Assembly: GCA_963817075.1 (NCBI GenBank)
Contig: CAWFMT010000005.1
Span: 868,001-932,000 of the forward strand
Source of the DNA: DASPKM01 sp963817075
GTDB lineage: Bacteria; Bacteroidota; Bacteroidia; Chitinophagales; Chitinophagaceae
Direction: 5' to 3'
Length of the DNA: 64,000 nucleotides
Part shown: positions 52,393 to 60,809 of the stretch, piece by piece
Position numbering within the stretch: position 1 is the first letter of the stretch
Layout: the number at the start of each line of letters is the position of its first letter
Notes under the pieces: model-generated
Told to the model about the DNA's origin: nothing
The model's input: only the letters and a program-made list of their open reading frames with translations
The model's database searches: none
Position numbers and translations under genes: made by a program

Positions 52393-53124
52393 TCAATTGA
52401 AATGCTCCCGTCGAAATGCTGGTGGTTGAATGAACTGTAGCCAGGCCAGTTTTATGTATTCAAGGAACTCGTAATCATTACTTAATTGAGTGAATTCGTA
52501 TGAAGGGCGGTATTCCTTCATGAAGCGAGTGAGAGAATCGCCCGCAAGACCAGTGATCTCCTTAACTATACCACGGGTGAACCGGTGGTCAATAAACTTA
52601 TCCTCTTCCTCCTGCAAAAGCCTTTTTTGAAAGGCAAGCATTCTTCTATTCTGCCTGAATCTGAAAATACTGATGAACTCGTCCAGGTCAAGACCTATGC
52701 CAGCGCCTCCCTGGGCACTGGTTATACCGATACCTGGCTTTCTGAAATCAAATGCTTTCCTATAATCCATTCTGTTTTGTATTGAGTCTCGTTTATAGTT
52801 TGGCAATTTCACTTTCACCATGGGAAGATCAGTAACAGGTACATGAAGAGAAATATCGAACTGAAAAATATTAGGAATGGACCTCACAGGAAATTTGCCC
52901 GTTGGTTTGTTTAGGAACGAAAAATAAATAGAGTCTTCTTCCTTCACAAGAATAATATACCTGCCTGAAGAATCGGTAGTGGAGCCTTGACCGGAAGTAC
53001 TTAATACACTCACAGCCTCTAGCGGTCTTGATCGCGAAGCATCATAAACAGTCCCACTTACCCTAATCTGGGCATGTAGATTAATGAACGATAGTATTGA
53101 AGAAATAATGAAAACCAGTCTCAT
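52393..53124 (-). CDS. Exported protein with CarboxypepD_reg-like domain
   Basis: A 243-residue protein. A signal peptide (ends near INLHAQ, residue 19) is followed by a carboxypeptidase regulatory-like beta domain (about 22-105: VSGTVYDASRSRPLEAVSVL, TDSSGRYIILV). The C-terminal 130 residues are charged and helical (MLAFQKRLLQEEEDKFIDHR), with no barrel, so it is not a receptor. Proteins of this size and layout are common in Chitinophagaceae but have no known job. Confidence 0.8.
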   Translation of the reverse strand: MRLVFIISSILSFINLHAQIRVSGTVYDASRSRPLEAVSVLSTSGQGSTTDSSGRYIILVKEEDSIYFSFLNKPTGKFPVRSIPNIFQFDISLHVPVTDLPMVKVKLPNYKRDSIQNRMDYRKAFDFRKPGIGITSAQGGAGIGLDLDEFISIFRFRQNRRMLAFQKRLLQEEEDKFIDHRFTRGIVKEITGLAGDSLTRFMKEYRPSYEFTQLSNDYEFLEYIKLAWLQFIQPPAFRREHFN

Positions 53125-53264
53125 GATACACTGCCGGGAGGAGATCTGTGTTAATGAATGGGTTGTAAGATAAGCAGCCGGGATTGTTCAATAGGAGAAA
53201 TGAGGACGTTTAACGAAACTTTCTTATGGAATTAGATTCATGGGGGTTAAACCTTGTCTTTACA

Positions 53265-53305
53265 TTTTCATTCCGACTTTGGACCTCCGACTTCCGACTT
53301 CTTTA
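53265..53305 (-). repeat. Family C repeat overlapping the 3' end of the purN fusion gene
   Basis: TTCATTCCGACTTTGGACCT and CCGACTTCCGACTTC. On the minus strand it encodes the last residues of the preceding protein (KKSEVGGPKSE and stop). Confidence 0.7.
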
Positions 53306-54209
53306 TGGCTTCCTCAATCACTCTGGCGAAATGAAGATGCTCAAGAACCTGGACCTTTTTGGCAATTGAATCCGGAGTGTCGCCTTCTTCAATTATGACC
53401 TTTTCCTGGAAAATGTGGTTGCCATGATCATAGTGTTCATCCACATAATGAATGGTGATACCTGTTTCCTTTTCCCCGGCCTTGATCACCGCTTCATGTA
53501 CATGCTGTCCGTAAAACCCTTTTCCTCCATATTTAGGCAGGAGTGCCGGATGAATATTAATGATGCGATCATAATAGGCATGGATAAGTTGGGCAGGAAC
53601 CTTCCAGAGAAATCCGGCAAGTACAATGAAATCAATTCCCATCTCTTTCAGTGTTTTCACATAAGCATCGCCCCGAAAAAACCTATCCTTTTCCAGAATG
53701 ATTGTTGGAATCCCAAACTCTCTGGCAATTTCTAAAACACCCGCCTCAGATTTATTTGTGGCGATGAGTCGCACAACACCAGGCGGTTTATCATTACGAA
53801 GAGTGCCGGATGTTGTAATGCTTCCAAAATGTTCGATGATTTTTCTCGCATTGGTACCCGTTCCCGATGCAAAAATTGCGATTCCCACTTTGCTATGTTC
53901 CTCTTCTAACAAGCTTAAGGTTTCTTTTTTTTTGTTCCCGGAGAACCTCTTTGCAAGTTTTCTGATATAATTCCTGAAAAATTTGAATTGGCCAAAAGGA
54001 ATACTGACGATGATGACCATTAATGGCCAGATAAGCGTGACGACTATAATATATATAGGTATGTATAACCAGGCAGAATCAAGGTTCAAAAAGTTCATTA
54101 TTCTTTTTCCAACATAGCCTGTTGCGCTTCCTCCCAATGCAAACGTGATCAGAATGAGCACCAGTCGCCATCCATTTACTTTCCATTTTTTCTGAAGGCC
54201 TTCCAGCAT
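53268..54209 (-). CDS. purN: Membrane domain (DUF6787-like) fused to phosphoribosylglycinamide formyltransferase
   Basis: A 313-residue protein in two parts. Residues 1-90 (LQKKWKVNGWRLVLILITFA, IPIYIIVVTLIWPLMVIIVS, PFGQFKFFRNYIRKLAKRF) form a two-helix membrane domain that matches what I recall of DUF6787. From residue 107 a PurN domain follows: GIAIFASGTGTNARKIIEHF (phosphate loop), LAGFLWKVPAQLI, the catalytic Asn/His in RIINIHPALLPKYGGKG, and the Asp in YVDEHYDHG. PurN transfers a formyl group to glycinamide ribonucleotide in purine synthesis. The parts join at residues 93-95, encoded by nine consecutive A bases (53924-53932 on the minus strand). The last residues are encoded by a family-C repeat. 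Confidence 0.85.
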   Translation of the reverse strand: MLEGLQKKWKVNGWRLVLILITFALGGSATGYVGKRIMNFLNLDSAWLYIPIYIIVVTLIWPLMVIIVSIPFGQFKFFRNYIRKLAKRFSGNKKKETLSLLEEEHSKVGIAIFASGTGTNARKIIEHFGSITTSGTLRNDKPPGVVRLIATNKSEAGVLEIAREFGIPTIILEKDRFFRGDAYVKTLKEMGIDFIVLAGFLWKVPAQLIHAYYDRIINIHPALLPKYGGKGFYGQHVHEAVIKAGEKETGITIHYVDEHYDHGNHIFQEKVIIEEGDTPDSIAKKVQVLEHLHFARVIEEAIKKSEVGGPKSE

Positions 54210-54341
54210 ACAGTTAATAAAACTTCTTCGATTTTTTTTGAGCTAAGCATGCAAATGTGCATGAAAAAAATGGATAGGATGAAATTGCAACTAATTCAAA
54301 TTTTTTTTGAAAAGCACATTGACATAAACATGACATGTATC

Positions 54342-54361
54342 AATTAGAAAGAATTCTAATT
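54342..54361. promoter_or_regulatory. Inverted repeat upstream of the act operon
   Basis: AATTAGAA and TTCTAATT are perfect 8-bp arms around AGAA. It lies 45-90 nt upstream of the predicted promoter, a suitable place for a regulator-binding site. Confidence 0.4.
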
Positions 54362-54405
54362 CGCTGAAACTCGCTCCAGATGCGGCAAAAAAAAATTTTT
54401 GGGCC

Positions 54406-54438
54406 TTGACATTTTGTTAACTTCCTGACTTATTTTTG
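54406..54438 (+). promoter_or_regulatory. Putative promoter of the act operon
   Basis: TATTTTTG (54431-54438) is an exact TAnnTTTG match. A TTG at 54406-54408 lies 22 nt upstream, and TTTG at 54413-54416 lies 14 nt upstream; neither spacing is ideal. Transcription would start around 54445, about 40 nt before the first gene. Confidence 0.55.
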
Positions 54439-54486
54439 CACCCGGCTAAGGAGATTTTTCCACATTTCTAACAACCCGTTGTGAAT

Positions 54487-55758
54487 ATGATTCATCATAG
54501 ACCGACAGCAAAACCCTTACTACTTTTTTTCTTCCTTTTTACAGCGATTCAAATCTCAAAAGCCCAGGATGATGTAGCCGCCGGTCGGACCTTATTCATG
54601 AACAATTGCGCTTCCTGCCATCAAGTCAATAAAGATCTCACCGGACCAAAGCTTGCTGGCATCGACGCAAGAGTTCCTGACAGAAAGCTTCTTCACGCCT
54701 GGATTAGAAATAATCAGGCGGTTTTGAAGAGTGGTGACAAGTATTTTACTGACCTCTACGCTCAATGGAATAAGACACCGATGAATGTTTTTCCGAATCT
54801 TACTGATGCGGAAATTGAAAATATTCTGGCATTTATAAAGAAATCTGAAGGAGCAGCAGCAGGACCGACTCCAAACGGTGAGATCGTGCCTGTCCCCGAG
54901 TCTGATAATTCCCTTGTATTCGGCATTATCACCCTGATCCTTGCAGTTGTGGCATTAATACTTTTACAGGTAAATGCCAGCCTTAGAAAATTAGCAGATG
55001 ATAAGGAAGGGATTCCGGCTCTTGAGCCAATTCCATTCTATAGAAATAAGACCTATATCACTCTTTTTACCCTACTCTTATTCGTTATAGGAGGTTATTT
55101 TGTGATCCAGGGAGCCGTTGGATTAGGTCGCTCCAAGGATTACATGCCTGATCAACCAATTTACTATTCACACAAGGTTCATGCAGGTATTAACCAGATC
55201 AGTTGCCAGTATTGCCACAGCAGCGTTGCGGACAGCAAGCACGCCACTATTCCTTCCGTGAATGTTTGTATGAATTGCCACAAAGCAATTACTACCTATG
55301 CAAAGGGACCTCAGTTGGTGGATGCCGATGGGAAGGAAATAAATGGAACTGCAGAGATTCAGAAATTGCTAGATTATGCAGGTTTTAAACCTGGACCGGG
55401 TGCGGAATGGGATCCTTCTAAAGCAAAGCCTATCGAGTGGGTACGAGTTCACAATTTACCCGATCACGTCTATTTTAATCACTCCCAACACGTTCGTTCA
55501 GGAAAAGTTCAATGCCAAACCTGTCATGGCGATGTAACCAATATGGATGTGGCAAAGCAGTTCGCCGAGCTCAGCATGGGTTGGTGCATTAACTGTCATA
55601 GGACTACGAAGGTTGACTTCCCCGACAAGAATGGCAATGGCGGCAATAAGTTTTACAGCATTTACGAGAAGTTTCACAATGATATAAAGTCTGGCAAGAT
55701 GGATAGTGTGACAGTTGAAGCAATCGGAGGAACAGAATGTCAGAAATGCCATTATTGA
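54487..55758 (+). CDS. actA: Alternative complex III subunit A, six-heme cytochrome c
   Basis: A 423-residue membrane-anchored cytochrome. After a signal peptide (ends near ISKAQ) a monoheme cytochrome c domain has NNCASCHQ and a likely Met ligand in TPMNVFPNL. A membrane helix (about 145-162) and a second (about 188-206) follow, then a pentaheme part with CQYCH, CMNCH, CQTCH, CINCH and CQKCH, the last one two residues from the C-terminus. In total there are six CxxCH motifs. ActA passes electrons from the quinol-oxidising core to the oxidase side. The frame is also open from a GTG two codons upstream (54481). Confidence 0.93.
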   Translation: MIHHRPTAKPLLLFFFLFTAIQISKAQDDVAAGRTLFMNNCASCHQVNKDLTGPKLAGIDARVPDRKLLHAWIRNNQAVLKSGDKYFTDLYAQWNKTPMNVFPNLTDAEIENILAFIKKSEGAAAGPTPNGEIVPVPESDNSLVFGIITLILAVVALILLQVNASLRKLADDKEGIPALEPIPFYRNKTYITLFTLLLFVIGGYFVIQGAVGLGRSKDYMPDQPIYYSHKVHAGINQISCQYCHSSVADSKHATIPSVNVCMNCHKAITTYAKGPQLVDADGKEINGTAEIQKLLDYAGFKPGPGAEWDPSKAKPIEWVRVHNLPDHVYFNHSQHVRSGKVQCQTCHGDVTNMDVAKQFAELSMGWCINCHRTTKVDFPDKNGNGGNKFYSIYEKFHNDIKSGKMDSVTVEAIGGTECQKCHY

Positions 55759-55855
55759 ATGTGCTAATTTGAAAATGTGCGGCTGTGCTAATGAAGTTTC
55801 ATTGCACTTTCACATTTTCTCCCGCGTGAGCGGGATCAAATTTTCAAATTTGTTA
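55759..55855. repeat. Family E repeat in the actA-actB gap
   Basis: TGTGCTAATTTGAAAATGTG, CACTTTCACATTTTC and CAAATTTTCAAATTTG; the inner CCCGCGTGAGCGGG is a hairpin. The gap holds no gene. Confidence 0.7.
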
Positions 55856-55856
55856 G

Positions 55857-58800
55857 ATGGATCAAAAAAAGTATTGGCAAAGTTTCTCAGAACAAACTAA
55901 CGGCGAAGCATTCCAGAAGGCTTCAGAGGATGAATTCAAAGAAGATCTTCCATTTGATTCAAATGGTTTGCTGGATTCCCAAACCCCTCGCAGAGATTTT
56001 CTTAAATATGTTGGTTTCAGCACTGCCGCTGCAGCTCTGGCTGCCAGTTGCGAAATGCCTGTAAGAAAGGCGATACCTTATGTCAACAAACCGGAGAACA
56101 TGGTCCCCGGTGTTGCAGATTATTACGCCACTACTTACGTTTCAGGCGGTGAAGCAATTCCAGTTCTGGTTAAGGTGAGAGATGGCAGGCCGATCAAGAT
56201 TGAGCCAAATGAAATGTCAACCATTTTCGGGCATGGAAGCTCGCCACAGGTTCAGGCATCGGTTCTTGATCTTTATGATACCGGTCGTCTCCGCTATCCG
56301 ATGCAGAATACAGGCGGGACTTTTAAGGAAGTAAGCACTTTCGCTGCTATAGATAAACTTATTCAGGATGGGATTGTAGCATTGGGTGGCGCTCCGCTTG
56401 TCTTGCTCACTAGCACCATCACTTCACCTTCTATTAAACAAGCTATTTCAGAATTTATAGCCAGGTTTCCCGGTTCAAGACATGTTCAATACGACGCTGC
56501 CTCCTACAGCGGAATGCTTGAGGCAAACCTTGCGAGTTATGGTAAAAGGTCATTGCCCTCTTATCAGTTTGAGAAAGCGAAAGTAATTGTGAGTATTGAT
56601 GCTGATTTTCTCGGCACCTGGATTTCTCCTATTGAATACCAAAACGGTTATTCAGCTGGCCGCAGGCCCAGTCCATCGGCTCCTCAGATGAGCAAGCACT
56701 ACCAGTTTGAAGGGATGATGAGCATGACAGGGGCTAATGCTGATGAGCGTTTCCCACATCTTCCTTCACAAACAGGTGCAATTGCTCTTGGAATCTATGC
56801 TGCACTTGGAGGGGTTGTTTCAAAACCTGCTCTTGATGCGCCATTGCAGGCAGCCATTACGAAAGTATCAGCAGAATTGAATGCAAATAAAGGTGCGGCC
56901 CTTGTGGTTTGTGGAAGCAGGAACAAAAATGTTCAGCTGGTTGTGAACGCAATCAATGAATTGATTGGTGCAAATGGAACTACAGTCAATTGGGCGGTTA
57001 CAAATAATACAAAACAGGGAATAGACAGCGAATTTTTGCAACTGATTGCCGATATGGAAGCTGGCAAGGTTGGAGGTTTGTTTTTATATGATGCAAATCC
57101 TGCCTATGACTTCTTTGATTCGGAAAGATTTAAAAAGGCGTTGGCTCGCGTGAGGCTTAGTGTTTCTCTTAATGATAAGATGGATGAAACAACTGAGCAT
57201 TGTAAATTCATTGTTCCTTCTCATCATTACCTTGAAAGTTGGGGTGATGCAGAGCCAAAGACTGGCTATTTCTATCTCCAGCAACCAACCATTGCACCTC
57301 TATTCAAAACAAGGTCATTTCTTGATTCCATCTTGAAGTGGAGCGGCAATACAACCACATACGAAGAATACATTAAGAAACTTTGGGTTGCTAAACTTGG
57401 CACCGAAGATCTTTATCTGAAAGCAGTTCAGGACGGAGTTGTAGAACCAGGGACTCCTTCAACCGGCGGGGGAGGGTTCATTGGTGCGGTCGTAGCTGAA
57501 GCGGCAGGAAAAATCACTGGTCAGGCTGGCGGTAAAACAGAATTGGTGATCTACCAGAACATGGCCATGAAGGATGGCAAGCATGCAAATAATCCATGGC
57601 TTCTGGAATTGCCTGACCCAATAAGCCGTGCTTGCTGGGATAATTATTTGATGATCTCTCCTGCTCTTGCAAAGGAATTACTTGACCTTGATATTACCAG
57701 AGAAAGAGAAGCCAATCAATACGAGTTCTTTCCGGAAAAACCAGTGGTGAGTATCCAGGCTGGAAATAAGACTATTGAATTACCAGTGCTGGTTGTGCCG
57801 GGAATGCATAACAATGTTGTTGCAGTAGCTGTTGGATACGGCCGAAGCGAAAAGCTTGGTAAGGCAGTTCCTGGTGTAGGCAAGAATGTATTTGGTTTTG
57901 CAAGATTGGTTGATAATAATATTGAGTGGAATGTACCAGGCGTAACGGTTCAGAAAACTGGTCGCACTTACCAACTCGCTCAGACTCAGGTACACGGTTC
58001 TTATGAGGGAAGACATGAGGTGTTGAAGGAAATGACTTTGAGCGATTTCAAGGCACATCCAAATAAGATCATTGAAGAAAGAGCAAATGAACTAAAGAAT
58101 TGGGGTGGTCTGGAGAAATTTGAAAAGGAAGGCACTCTTTATCCATATTATGATAAGCCGGGGATCAAGTGGGGAATGTCAATTGATATGAATGCATGTT
58201 TCGGTTGCGGAGCATGTGTGGTGGCCTGTCATGTGGAAAATAATGTTCCTGTTGTTGGAAAGACTGAAGTACTTCGCTCGCATGATATGCATTGGTTAAG
58301 GATCGATCGGTATTTCACCGGTGATCCAAATAAACCAGAAAGTATTCAAACTGTTTTCCAGCCGATGCTTTGTCAGCATTGCGACAATGCACCTTGCGAA
58401 AACGTTTGCCCTGTTGCTGCCACACCGCATAGCAGCGAAGGATTGAATATGATGACGTACAATCGTTGTATTGGTACAAGGTATTGCGCTAACAACTGTC
58501 CGTATAAGGTTCGCCGATTTAATTGGGCCGACTATATGGGTTCTGATAGTTTCGCAGACAACCAGAATAAAGCAGCCCATTTGGATGATTCGGTCTTGAT
58601 GATGAATGATGACCTCACCAGGATGGTTTTGAATCCGGATGTTACTGTCCGCAGTCGGGGAGTCATGGAAAAGTGTAGTTTTTGTGTACAGAGATTACAG
58701 GATGGAAAGCTTAGGGCTAAGAAAGAAAATCGTAAACTGGTTACTGGAAATTTAGATACGAATGGGGAAGAACACTGGGATGTGAAAACTGCCTGTCAAC

Positions 58801-59021
58801 AGGCATGCTCAGCGGGTGCAATAGTTTTTGGAAATGCAAACGATAGTCAAAGTGCAGTGAGCAAGCACAGGAAGGAACATGAGGGAAGAGCTTTTTATGT
58901 ATTGGAGCAATTGCACACTTTGCCAAACATCAGCTATCTAACAAAGGTTAGAAATGTTGAGAAGCTGAGTGGTGAGTCGGAAGTAGCTAAGGAGAAGTTA
59001 GCGAGCGGAGAAAAGCATTAG
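55857..59021 (+). CDS. actB: Alternative complex III subunit B, molybdopterin-oxidoreductase-like + Fe-S domain
   Basis: A 1054-residue protein joining the two parts that are sometimes called B1 and B2. A Tat-type start (TPRRDFLKYVGFSTAAAA, RR at residues 45-46, then LAASC, a possible lipid-attachment Cys) leads a large molybdopterin-oxidoreductase-like domain (to about residue 740). The C-terminal ferredoxin-like part has CFGCGACVVACHVENNVPV, CQHCDNAPCENVCPV, RYCANNCPYKVRRFN and CSFCVQRL...CQQACSAGAI, enough Cys for four iron-sulfur clusters. ActB is on the periplasmic side of the menaquinol-oxidising complex. Confidence 0.95.
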   Translation: MDQKKYWQSFSEQTNGEAFQKASEDEFKEDLPFDSNGLLDSQTPRRDFLKYVGFSTAAAALAASCEMPVRKAIPYVNKPENMVPGVADYYATTYVSGGEAIPVLVKVRDGRPIKIEPNEMSTIFGHGSSPQVQASVLDLYDTGRLRYPMQNTGGTFKEVSTFAAIDKLIQDGIVALGGAPLVLLTSTITSPSIKQAISEFIARFPGSRHVQYDAASYSGMLEANLASYGKRSLPSYQFEKAKVIVSIDADFLGTWISPIEYQNGYSAGRRPSPSAPQMSKHYQFEGMMSMTGANADERFPHLPSQTGAIALGIYAALGGVVSKPALDAPLQAAITKVSAELNANKGAALVVCGSRNKNVQLVVNAINELIGANGTTVNWAVTNNTKQGIDSEFLQLIADMEAGKVGGLFLYDANPAYDFFDSERFKKALARVRLSVSLNDKMDETTEHCKFIVPSHHYLESWGDAEPKTGYFYLQQPTIAPLFKTRSFLDSILKWSGNTTTYEEYIKKLWVAKLGTEDLYLKAVQDGVVEPGTPSTGGGGFIGAVVAEAAGKITGQAGGKTELVIYQNMAMKDGKHANNPWLLELPDPISRACWDNYLMISPALAKELLDLDITREREANQYEFFPEKPVVSIQAGNKTIELPVLVVPGMHNNVVAVAVGYGRSEKLGKAVPGVGKNVFGFARLVDNNIEWNVPGVTVQKTGRTYQLAQTQVHGSYEGRHEVLKEMTLSDFKAHPNKIIEERANELKNWGGLEKFEKEGTLYPYYDKPGIKWGMSIDMNACFGCGACVVACHVENNVPVVGKTEVLRSHDMHWLRIDRYFTGDPNKPESIQTVFQPMLCQHCDNAPCENVCPVAATPHSSEGLNMMTYNRCIGTRYCANNCPYKVRRFNWADYMGSDSFADNQNKAAHLDDSVLMMNDDLTRMVLNPDVTVRSRGVMEKCSFCVQRLQDGKLRAKKENRKLVTGNLDTNGEEHWDVKTACQQACSAGAIVFGNANDSQSAVSKHRKEHEGRAFYVLEQLHTLPNISYLTKVRNVEKLSGESEVAKEKLASGEKH

Positions 59022-59029
59022 GTTTTTCA

Positions 59030-59125
59030 TTGCGTTCTCGGCGTTGCTGACGTTTAAGAAGGTATCGCAAAGAATGCAGAGAATAAGAAAAGAGCGCTGA
59101 GGAAACGCAAGGAACAGAAGGAAAT
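59030..59125. repeat. Degenerate family A repeat in the actB-actC gap
   Basis: CATTGCGTTCTCGGCGTTGC, GGTATCGCAAAGAATGCAGAG and GAGGAAACGCAAGG. It is less regular than other copies. The gap (59022-59188) holds no gene. Confidence 0.6.
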
Positions 59126-59188
59126 TAGAATTAGGTAGAACAAACTGTCGTTAATGAATCATCCCGGCAGTTAAAAGCTAAACCAGAT

Positions 59189-60643
59189 ATGGCTTTATTA
59201 AGATACGAATCACAGGTCAGGCCTCCATTGGTTGCTGATAATAAGAATTATCACAAGGTGACCGAGGACATTGTACACGTGATAGAGAATCGACCAACTA
59301 AACTGTGGTGGATCGGATTTCTGATCTCAGTGGCCTTGCTTTGTTTTGGTATCTATTCAGTTGGCCGTGAAGTTTATTATGGAACAGGGCAATGGAATCT
59401 GAATAAGACTGTAGGTTGGGGTTGGGATATCACAAACTTCGTTTGGTGGGTAGGGATCGGTCACGCGGGAACCTTGATTTCAGCCATTCTTCTATTGTTC
59501 AGGCAAGGTTGGAGAACAGGTGTGAACAGAGCAGCTGAAGCTATGACCATTTTTGCGGTAATGTGCGCAGGTCAATTTCCTATTTGGCACATGGGCCGCG
59601 TCTGGATGGCGTTTTTTGTTCTGCCTTATCCAAACACCAGAGGACCTCTCTGGGTGAATTTTAATTCTCCTCTTCTTTGGGATGTATTTGCGATCTCGAC
59701 ATATTTCACAGTATCATTATTATTCTGGTATGCGGGTTTATTGCCAGATCTGGCAACTGTAAGAGACCGCGCAAGACTCAAGTGGAGAAAACTGATGTAC
59801 GGTGTTTTATCATTTGGCTGGACCGGTTCTACAAAACATTGGCAGCGACATGAAGCACTCTCCCTTGTACTTGCTGGTTTGAGCACACCACTGGTACTTT
59901 CAGTACACACGATAGTGTCCTTTGACTTCGCTACATCGATTGTTCCGGGCTGGCATACAACCATCTTCCCACCTTACTTTGTTGCCGGGGCCATCTTCTC
60001 TGGATTTGCCATGGTGCAAACCCTCTTGGTGATCACCCGAAAGGTGATGAAGCTGGAAGATTACATCACACTCGAACATATCGATGTGATGAATAAAGTA
60101 ATTGTACTAACAGGTTCCATCGTTGGTTGTGCCTACCTCACTGAGTTATTCATGGCGTGGTATGGTCAGAATAAATACGAGAACTACGCATTTCTTAAAA
60201 ACAGGGCTGATATATTCAGTCCGTATGGCTGGAGTTATTTCCTAATGATGGCCTGTAATGTGCTGAGCCCGCAAATTTTCTGGTTCCGCAAAATGAGAAG
60301 AAGCATTGTTGTTACCTTCTTCATGAGTATTATCGTAAATATCGGAATGTGGTTTGAGAGATTTGTGATCATTGTGACTTCATTATACCGGGATTATCTT
60401 CCAAGTAGCTGGCCGTTCTATTATAGTCCAACTATCTGGGAAGTCGGATTTTACCTGGGAACATTTGGATTATTCTTTACATGCTATTTCCTCTTTTCAA
60501 AATTCTTCCCGGTGATAGCTATCGCGGAAATCAAACATATATTAAAGAGAAGCGGAGAGAACTATAAAGAGAAAATGACCCCGGTTGAGAATGAACCGGT
60601 GGAGGCTTTTGTAAAAGAACATGGGCATGATCATGGGGCATGA
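59189..60643 (+). CDS. actC: Alternative complex III subunit C (NrfD/PsrC-like membrane subunit)
   Basis: A 484-residue membrane protein with about ten helices. It starts LWWIGFLISVALLCFGIYSV, and WDITNFVWWVGIGHAGTLIS and FPIWHMGRVWMAFFVLPYPN are typical of the NrfD-like quinol-binding subunit. The C-terminus is a His-rich tail (KEHGHDHG). It is one of two homologous membrane subunits; ActF, encoded later, is the other. It is thought to bind menaquinol. Confidence 0.95.
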   Translation: MALLRYESQVRPPLVADNKNYHKVTEDIVHVIENRPTKLWWIGFLISVALLCFGIYSVGREVYYGTGQWNLNKTVGWGWDITNFVWWVGIGHAGTLISAILLLFRQGWRTGVNRAAEAMTIFAVMCAGQFPIWHMGRVWMAFFVLPYPNTRGPLWVNFNSPLLWDVFAISTYFTVSLLFWYAGLLPDLATVRDRARLKWRKLMYGVLSFGWTGSTKHWQRHEALSLVLAGLSTPLVLSVHTIVSFDFATSIVPGWHTTIFPPYFVAGAIFSGFAMVQTLLVITRKVMKLEDYITLEHIDVMNKVIVLTGSIVGCAYLTELFMAWYGQNKYENYAFLKNRADIFSPYGWSYFLMMACNVLSPQIFWFRKMRRSIVVTFFMSIIVNIGMWFERFVIIVTSLYRDYLPSSWPFYYSPTIWEVGFYLGTFGLFFTCYFLFSKFFPVIAIAEIKHILKRSGENYKEKMTPVENEPVEAFVKEHGHDHGA

Positions 60644-60650
60644 AGACATG

Positions 60651-60769
60651 AAATCTCAAGAACCAAAAAACAAATAACAAAAGAATAAAAGCAATTAGGC
60701 AAAATAGAGTAACACAATTTGAGATTTGCGTTTTATGATCTATTATTTGGAATTTGTGTTTTGAGATTT
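60651..60769. repeat. Family F palindrome in the actC-actD gap
   Basis: AAATCTCAA (60651-60659) and TTGAGATTT (60761-60769) are perfect arms; CAAGAACCAAAAAACAAATA follows the first. It is followed by ATGCTATTTGGAATTT. The 166-nt gap holds no gene. Confidence 0.75.
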
Positions 60770-60809
60770 GTGATTTTCTTTATGCTATTTGGAATTTTAA
60801 ATAAAGCAT

